Shown here one piece after another: positions 7,381 to 10,750 of a DNA stretch of 10,750 nucleotides. Positions within the stretch are counted from its first letter, which is position 1, and each line of letters begins with the position of its first letter. The DNA is from Tannerella sp. Lineage in GTDB: Bacteria; Bacteroidota; Bacteroidia; Bacteroidales; Tannerellaceae. A program made the translations under genes and the position numbers. The notes below the pieces were generated by a model that saw only the letters and a list, made by a program, of their open reading frames with translations, searched no databases and was not told where the DNA came from. Location of the stretch: assembly GCA_031289515.1 (NCBI GenBank), contig JAITPH010000118.1, positions 1-10,750 on the forward strand, in the 5' to 3' direction.

Positions 7381-7704
7381 ATGCTTTTGGCAGGATTGAT
7401 TGCTTGCCAAAAGGAAGAAAGCAATATACCAACTTGTATTGAAGATATGATACAAAGAATAAAATCAGAGGATGTATGGAATCCACCTGCAAAAATTTGG
7501 CAATATCGTTATAATGGACAAATAGTATATTATATACCTTCACGCTGTTGCGATATTCCAAGCATACTTGTAGATGAAAATTGTAATTCGGTATGCAGTC
7601 CCGATGGTGGATTAACCGGAAAAGGGGATGACAAATGTACTGATTTTTTCGAAAAACGTACAGACGAAAAGTTGATTTGGGAAGATAAAAGAACATATAA
7701 ATAA
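7381..7704 (+). CDS. Small Cys-rich lipoprotein (DUF6970-like), 5' end out of frame
   Basis: The open frame encodes 107 aa. Its start MLLAGLIACQKEE carries a lipobox (LIAC, Cys 9) but lacks the positively charged part of a signal peptide. A fitting beginning, MNIKILKYVTIF, starts at ATG 7344 in another frame, which runs into a stop after 32 codons. One extra T in the T5 run at 7375-7379 would join them as MNIKILKYVTIFLMLLAG plus LIAC, a complete lipoprotein signal of about 22 residues. So the gene is probably frameshifted by a one-base loss, or the base is a sequencing error. The mature part has a dense motif, YNGQIVYYIPSRCCDIPS, then LVDENCNSVCSPDGGLTGKGD and CTDFF. This matches my memory of the small DUF6970 family of unknown function; I cannot confirm it without a search. 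The Cys residues suggest disulfides in the periplasm. The region is AT-rich compared with its neighbours. Confidence 0.65.
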   Translation: MLLAGLIACQKEESNIPTCIEDMIQRIKSEDVWNPPAKIWQYRYNGQIVYYIPSRCCDIPSILVDENCNSVCSPDGGLTGKGDDKCTDFFEKRTDEKLIWEDKRTYK

Positions 7705-7717
7705 ATACATATATAAG

Positions 7718-7879
7718 ATGAAAACAATAAATTATTTTCAAACGATAGTCCTGTTATTATGTATAGGAACTACTGCATTAGGACAATCTTCGAGATGCCA
7801 ATGGTTCCGGTGGATTTGGTACGGAAGCAGTAAGAGTAAAATAATTTATGGAATCAATTTGAATCTGAGAATAAATTAA
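7718..7879 (+). CDS. 53-aa ORF with signal peptide, probable gene remnant
   Basis: This short ORF lies 13 bp after the DUF6970-like gene. Residues 1-22 form a good Sec signal (MKTINYFQTIVLLLCIGTTA then LG), cut before QSS. The mature part would be only 31 residues, Trp-, Ser- and Lys-rich, with no motif. In the +1 frame, positions 7791-7844 read RDANGSGGFGTEAVRVK and then stop, which looks much more like the true C-terminus of a secreted protein. The likely history is a longer gene reduced by an internal deletion, leaving its signal peptide joined out of frame to its last 17 codons. A real 53-aa secreted peptide is the alternative. The leader (ATATATAAG before ATG) is normal for the organism. 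Confidence 0.4.
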   Translation: MKTINYFQTIVLLLCIGTTALGQSSRCQWFRWIWYGSSKSKIIYGINLNLRIN

Positions 7880-7929
7880 TAGATACAATTTTAACTATTA
7901 GAAAATAACAAATTAAAAATTAAAAGGTT

Positions 7930-9201
7930 ATGAAAAGAATTTCTTTATTATCCAGCCTCGTTGTTACAGGCTTAGTATTAGTATCGGCTGCGGTAACATT
8001 TTCGTGCAGCTACTCGGCGAACGGCTCAGAGCCTGTGCTCCCTGATTTTCAGAAACGCCGTCTGGCAGCGCTCGAAAGGCTTGCCAAAACTCCTACCGAC
8101 CGGATTCAACCCATCCGCTTGGAAGTTCGCACGACTGCCGAACAGCGCGCCGGCGTGCGTCGTATTCGCCTGCGCCATCATCAAATTATCAGCGACAGCG
8201 ACTATGCGTTTGCAGGCTACAGCCTCGGACCCGGCTCGCCCGAATCGTCGCTTACCGCCATTGCAAGCGATTTGGCAGACGCCTATCTCAGTCAGGCTGC
8301 CCTCAAAGGTGTACGGATTGACTCGCTCGGCGTGTCGATTACCAGTCTCCGCGACTCTGTTCCGCCTACGCAGCGAATCGTTCATCCGCACAACCTGTTT
8401 TACACGATTTACGTCAAGTCGCCCGCTACCGACGAACAGTTGGAAGAATTGCGCCTTCTGGCGGAGCAAAATTCGCCCGCTTTCAACATCGCATCCGTCA
8501 AACAGACTGTAAATGGCGACATCGACTACGTGCAAACGCCTGAAGACCTGACTTTCGAGCCGCCGTATCAGCCCGGTTTACGCGAATACCTCAAGTACAA
8601 ACGCGCCGCCCTGCTTGCAAGGGGAAGTCGTCCCGACACCACAAGAGTGCGTCGCGACAGCACAAGAGCGCGTCCCGACGCTACCGATCTGCTGCCCGGC
8701 AATGCACGCGAGCCGCAGTTAGACCGTCTGCACGTGGAACTCGACCCCGCTTCGGGAGCACGAAAGGTGCATATCCGCCATTTCAACTTTATTCACGACA
8801 ACCTGCCGTTATTCGCAGGTAACGATCTTGGTCCAAGTTCTTTGGAACATCAATTGGGTGCGCTGACAAGTTGCATTACCCATATTACCGAGATTCAGGC
8901 AGCTTCGCGTCAGGTAGTTCTCGACACGCTGTCGGTCAGCGCCGAAGCCATTTATGACCCGCGCGCAGGTCGCCCCGGATTTGAGAATGTACCCCTCTGG
9001 CCTTACGAAATTCATTACACCGTGCATTACCGTTCGCCTCACAGTTACGACGATATTGTAGCCCTGCGCGACGCGGTGGAAGCAGTTTGCCCGATTTACA
9101 ACCTGTTCATAAGCGAACAGAAAATCAATGGACGCATCGTGCGCGAAAATCCCGATGCTTACCGTATTCATCCGCAACCGCACGGATTATATAAAGATTA
9201 G
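7930..9201 (+). CDS. Predicted secreted lipoprotein with tandem OsmC-like domains
   Basis: This is a 423-aa protein. An export signal covers residues 1-26, with a hydrophobic core at 5-22 and TFSC ending at Cys 26, an acceptable though not ideal lipobox. Two repeats share the OsmC/Ohr pattern. Domain 1, about 75-200: RLRHHQIISDSDYAFAGYSLGPG region, ALKGVRIDSLGVSI, YTIYVKSPATDEQLEEL. Domain 2, about 278-403: IRHFNFIHDNLPLFAGNDLGP, LGALTSCITH, VVLDTLSVS, IHYTVHYRSP, AVEAVCPIYNLF. OsmC proteins reduce organic peroxides with a Cys pair, one at the helix (aaLaaC) and one at the CP motif. Domain 2 keeps both (Cys 315, Cys 387). Domain 1 has Asp 114 and Ser 182 at those places, so it should be catalytically dead, although the aligned Glu is kept in both (105, 306). 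The domains are joined by an Arg/Asp/Thr-rich linker (231-253). OsmC proteins are normally cytoplasmic and single-domain, so this layout is unusual. The start follows an A-rich leader. It probably shares a transcript with the peptidase downstream. Confidence 0.75.
   Translation: MKRISLLSSLVVTGLVLVSAAVTFSCSYSANGSEPVLPDFQKRRLAALERLAKTPTDRIQPIRLEVRTTAEQRAGVRRIRLRHHQIISDSDYAFAGYSLGPGSPESSLTAIASDLADAYLSQAALKGVRIDSLGVSITSLRDSVPPTQRIVHPHNLFYTIYVKSPATDEQLEELRLLAEQNSPAFNIASVKQTVNGDIDYVQTPEDLTFEPPYQPGLREYLKYKRAALLARGSRPDTTRVRRDSTRARPDATDLLPGNAREPQLDRLHVELDPASGARKVHIRHFNFIHDNLPLFAGNDLGPSSLEHQLGALTSCITHITEIQAASRQVVLDTLSVSAEAIYDPRAGRPGFENVPLWPYEIHYTVHYRSPHSYDDIVALRDAVEAVCPIYNLFISEQKINGRIVRENPDAYRIHPQPHGLYKD
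8629..8685 (+). repeat. 21-bp tandem repeat encoding the inter-domain linker
   Basis: Two full units at 8629-8649 and 8650-8670 match at 18 of 21 bases, and a partial third runs from 8671. In protein they read RPDTTRV, RRDSTRA, RPDATD. The unit is a multiple of three, so copy-number change would lengthen or shorten the linker between the two OsmC-like domains without breaking the frame. Confidence 0.75.
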
Positions 9202-9226
9202 AATATACGTAATTTTAAATACATGG

Positions 9227-10750
9227 ATGGTTATGGGCAAAAAGATTTTGGTTATCATTTTTTTTACAGTGACGGTTTTAACGGCGGCAGCTCAGGCTGC
9301 CGCCAAGAAACCGGTTGAAAGCGATTTTTTCACTCAAGTGAAACGCATTTCCAATCTGAAAGTATGGGACGACAGGATTTTTTTCACCGTCAGTCAGGCT
9401 GACAGGGAAAAGAACAGTTATTCGTCCGCTCTCTATCAATTGATAGACAACAAACCTGTCAGGATAGCGAAAGATGTTTCCGATTATTTTTTTCAGGACA
9501 ATGGAATAATTTTCAGGGAAACAAAAAGAGAAAACGTCCGTGACGATAAAAGCGCCGAAAACGCCGGGCAACAGACTGTTTTCGTAAAATTGAGTTACGG
9601 TTACGGCGAAGCCGACGAATGGTTGCGCCTGCCTTTTCAAGCCTCTCAAATCGAATGGATTGACAAGGATGTATTTTTTTATACTTCGTCTTACAACCAC
9701 AATTCGGACACAAGCAAAAATTATCACATATACGAGGAACTGCCCTTCTGGTCGAATGGCAGGGGCGACGTCAGCGGGCGACGCAGCCATTTTTATTTCT
9801 ACGACAAAGGCAAAAGCCGACTGCTGTCCGACACGCTTGCATCGGTTTCCGGACTCAAATTAAGTCCCGACAAGAAAACGCTCCTATATACGCTGAAACC
9901 GGCATGGTACGGCAAACAGCCCGAAGGCAGCCTTTTGGTATCGCTCGACGCCGTATCGCTCGAAAAAAAGGAATGGAATCTGTTCGACAGAGCATCGTAC
10001 GGCAATATTACATTTCTGAACAACGACGAAATCATATTGACCGTCAACCGCAGCCTTGAGCGCGACCGAATCGAAAATTCCGGCATCTACCGGCTGAATA
10101 TCCGCAACGGCAAACTGACGCAGATTTACGATGGCGCGTTTTATGCCATCGGCAACAGCGTCGGCTCCGACGTGGGAGGCGCAGGCAGGTCGGAAATCAC
10201 TTTCGACGATAAGGGAATCCGCTTCATCACAACCGACATTGATTATGCGCCGCTCATTCATCTGGCATGGAAAGACGCCGGAATAACCCATTTGTCGAAA
10301 GGGCGTATTTCCATTCAGGAATATCTGCCTTATAAGGATGGTTTTCTCGCCATAGCTCTTGATGAACAGCAGGGATCCGAAATTTATCTTATCGACAAGA
10401 AAGGTAACGCTTCGCCGCTGACCGCCATCAACAAGCCTGTTTTCGATGAATACAACATCGTAAAACCTATTGAAATAAAGTTTACCGGCAAAACCGGCAA
10501 AGAGTTGAACGGATATGTCCTCCCTCCGGCCGATTATGAAAAGGGACGGAAATATCCCGCCATACTCGACATTCATGGAGGGCCTAAAACAGCCTACGGC
10601 ACGATTTTCTTCCATGAAATGCAGTATTGGGCGAATCAGGGTTATGCAGTATTCTTCACCAATCCGACAGGCAGTTCGGGACGCGGCTCGGAGTTCTCCG
10701 ATATACGCGGAAAGGTGGGCGAAACAGACTACAGCGACCTGATAGCATTT
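9227..10750 (+). CDS. S9 family serine peptidase (DPP5/acylaminoacyl-peptidase-like), cut by the window edge
   Basis: The frame is open from 9227 to the last base (508 codons, no stop). The protein starts with a Sec signal (KKILVIIFFTVTVLTAAAQA), so it acts in the periplasm. Residues about 30-410 look like the beta-propeller that gates peptide access (SPDKKTLLYTL, short blades with YFYDKGKS, IYRLNIRNGK, IYLIDKKG). The alpha/beta-hydrolase part begins near 425 (LNGYVLPPADYEKGRKYPA), with the oxyanion motif HGGPKTAYGT from 450, then HEMQYWANQGYAVFFTNPTG, SSGRG and DIRGKVGETDYSDL. This run is close to DPP5-type S9C enzymes, which remove dipeptides from the N-terminus of oligopeptides. The catalytic Ser (GxSxGG), Asp and His should lie about 30-220 residues beyond the edge, so activity cannot be judged here. 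ATG 9233 is an equally good start. The gap to the OsmC-like gene is only 25 bp, which points to one operon. Confidence 0.9.
   Translation, partial: MVMGKKILVIIFFTVTVLTAAAQAAAKKPVESDFFTQVKRISNLKVWDDRIFFTVSQADREKNSYSSALYQLIDNKPVRIAKDVSDYFFQDNGIIFRETKRENVRDDKSAENAGQQTVFVKLSYGYGEADEWLRLPFQASQIEWIDKDVFFYTSSYNHNSDTSKNYHIYEELPFWSNGRGDVSGRRSHFYFYDKGKSRLLSDTLASVSGLKLSPDKKTLLYTLKPAWYGKQPEGSLLVSLDAVSLEKKEWNLFDRASYGNITFLNNDEIILTVNRSLERDRIENSGIYRLNIRNGKLTQIYDGAFYAIGNSVGSDVGGAGRSEITFDDKGIRFITTDIDYAPLIHLAWKDAGITHLSKGRISIQEYLPYKDGFLAIALDEQQGSEIYLIDKKGNASPLTAINKPVFDEYNIVKPIEIKFTGKTGKELNGYVLPPADYEKGRKYPAILDIHGGPKTAYGTIFFHEMQYWANQGYAVFFTNPTGSSGRGSEFSDIRGKVGETDYSDLIAF

Noticed and set aside
7322..7741. 139-codon minus-strand frame, rich in Phe, Tyr and Ile, that could pass for a membrane protein
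   Set aside because: It covers the AT-rich lipoprotein gene antisense; hydrophobic residues come from reversed A-rich codons. The plus strand has a lipobox and a coherent Cys motif.
7858..7891. TTTG and TACAATTT as a promoter for the OsmC-like gene
   Set aside because: The -7 part lacks the TTTG end and the spacer is 22 nt; in AT-rich DNA such a match is expected by chance.
9884..10615. 243-codon minus-strand frame within the peptidase gene
   Set aside because: The plus strand carries HGGP and other S9 motifs through the same interval, and stays open to the window edge.

Overview
The window is a stretch of a Bacteroidota chromosome, most likely order Bacteroidales. The evidence is a canonical SusC/SusD outer-membrane pair, the tail of a SusC/D-associated hybrid two-component sensor, Bacteroidota-type promoters (TTTG/TTG, about 20 nt, TAnnTTTG), A-rich leaders without clear Shine-Dalgarno sites, and secreted or lipidated products from nearly every gene. 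Genus and species cannot be fixed from the sequence alone.

Positions 1-1482 are a decayed, repeat-rich border. A minus-strand promoter at 30-61 fires out of the left edge. Just behind it lies a fossil of a hybrid two-component sensor (97-612). It keeps the end of the beta-propeller and a Y_Y_Y domain but has lost its front and its kinase, and carries two in-frame stops, one of them at a conserved Trp position. An open but unrecognisable frame (613-1125) follows, then a cluster of palindromic elements (1137-1350). A promoter at 1427-1459 starts the intact region.

Positions 1483-7229 hold a three-gene block on the plus strand: a secreted PstS-like substrate-binding protein, a SusC-type TonB-dependent transporter (1008 aa) and a SusD-type lipoprotein (542 aa). 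A hairpin separates the first two genes, a 12-bp direct repeat sits between susC and susD, and a strong hairpin closes the block at 7247-7275.

Positions 7290-7900 are AT-rich and hold two small, probably damaged genes. One is a Cys-rich lipoprotein whose signal peptide is out of frame by one base at a T5 run. The other is a 53-aa signal-peptide ORF that looks like an internal deletion remnant.

Positions 7930-10750 hold a predicted secreted lipoprotein with two tandem OsmC-like domains, of which only the second keeps the Cys pair. It is followed 25 bp later by a periplasmic S9 (DPP5/acylaminoacyl-peptidase-like) peptidase that runs off the right edge before its catalytic serine.

There is no glycoside hydrolase in the window. 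A SusCD pair with an exported exopeptidase-like enzyme suggests peptide capture and digestion, as in the RagAB system, rather than glycan use; this is an inference. The most unusual item is the extracytoplasmic tandem-OsmC lipoprotein.
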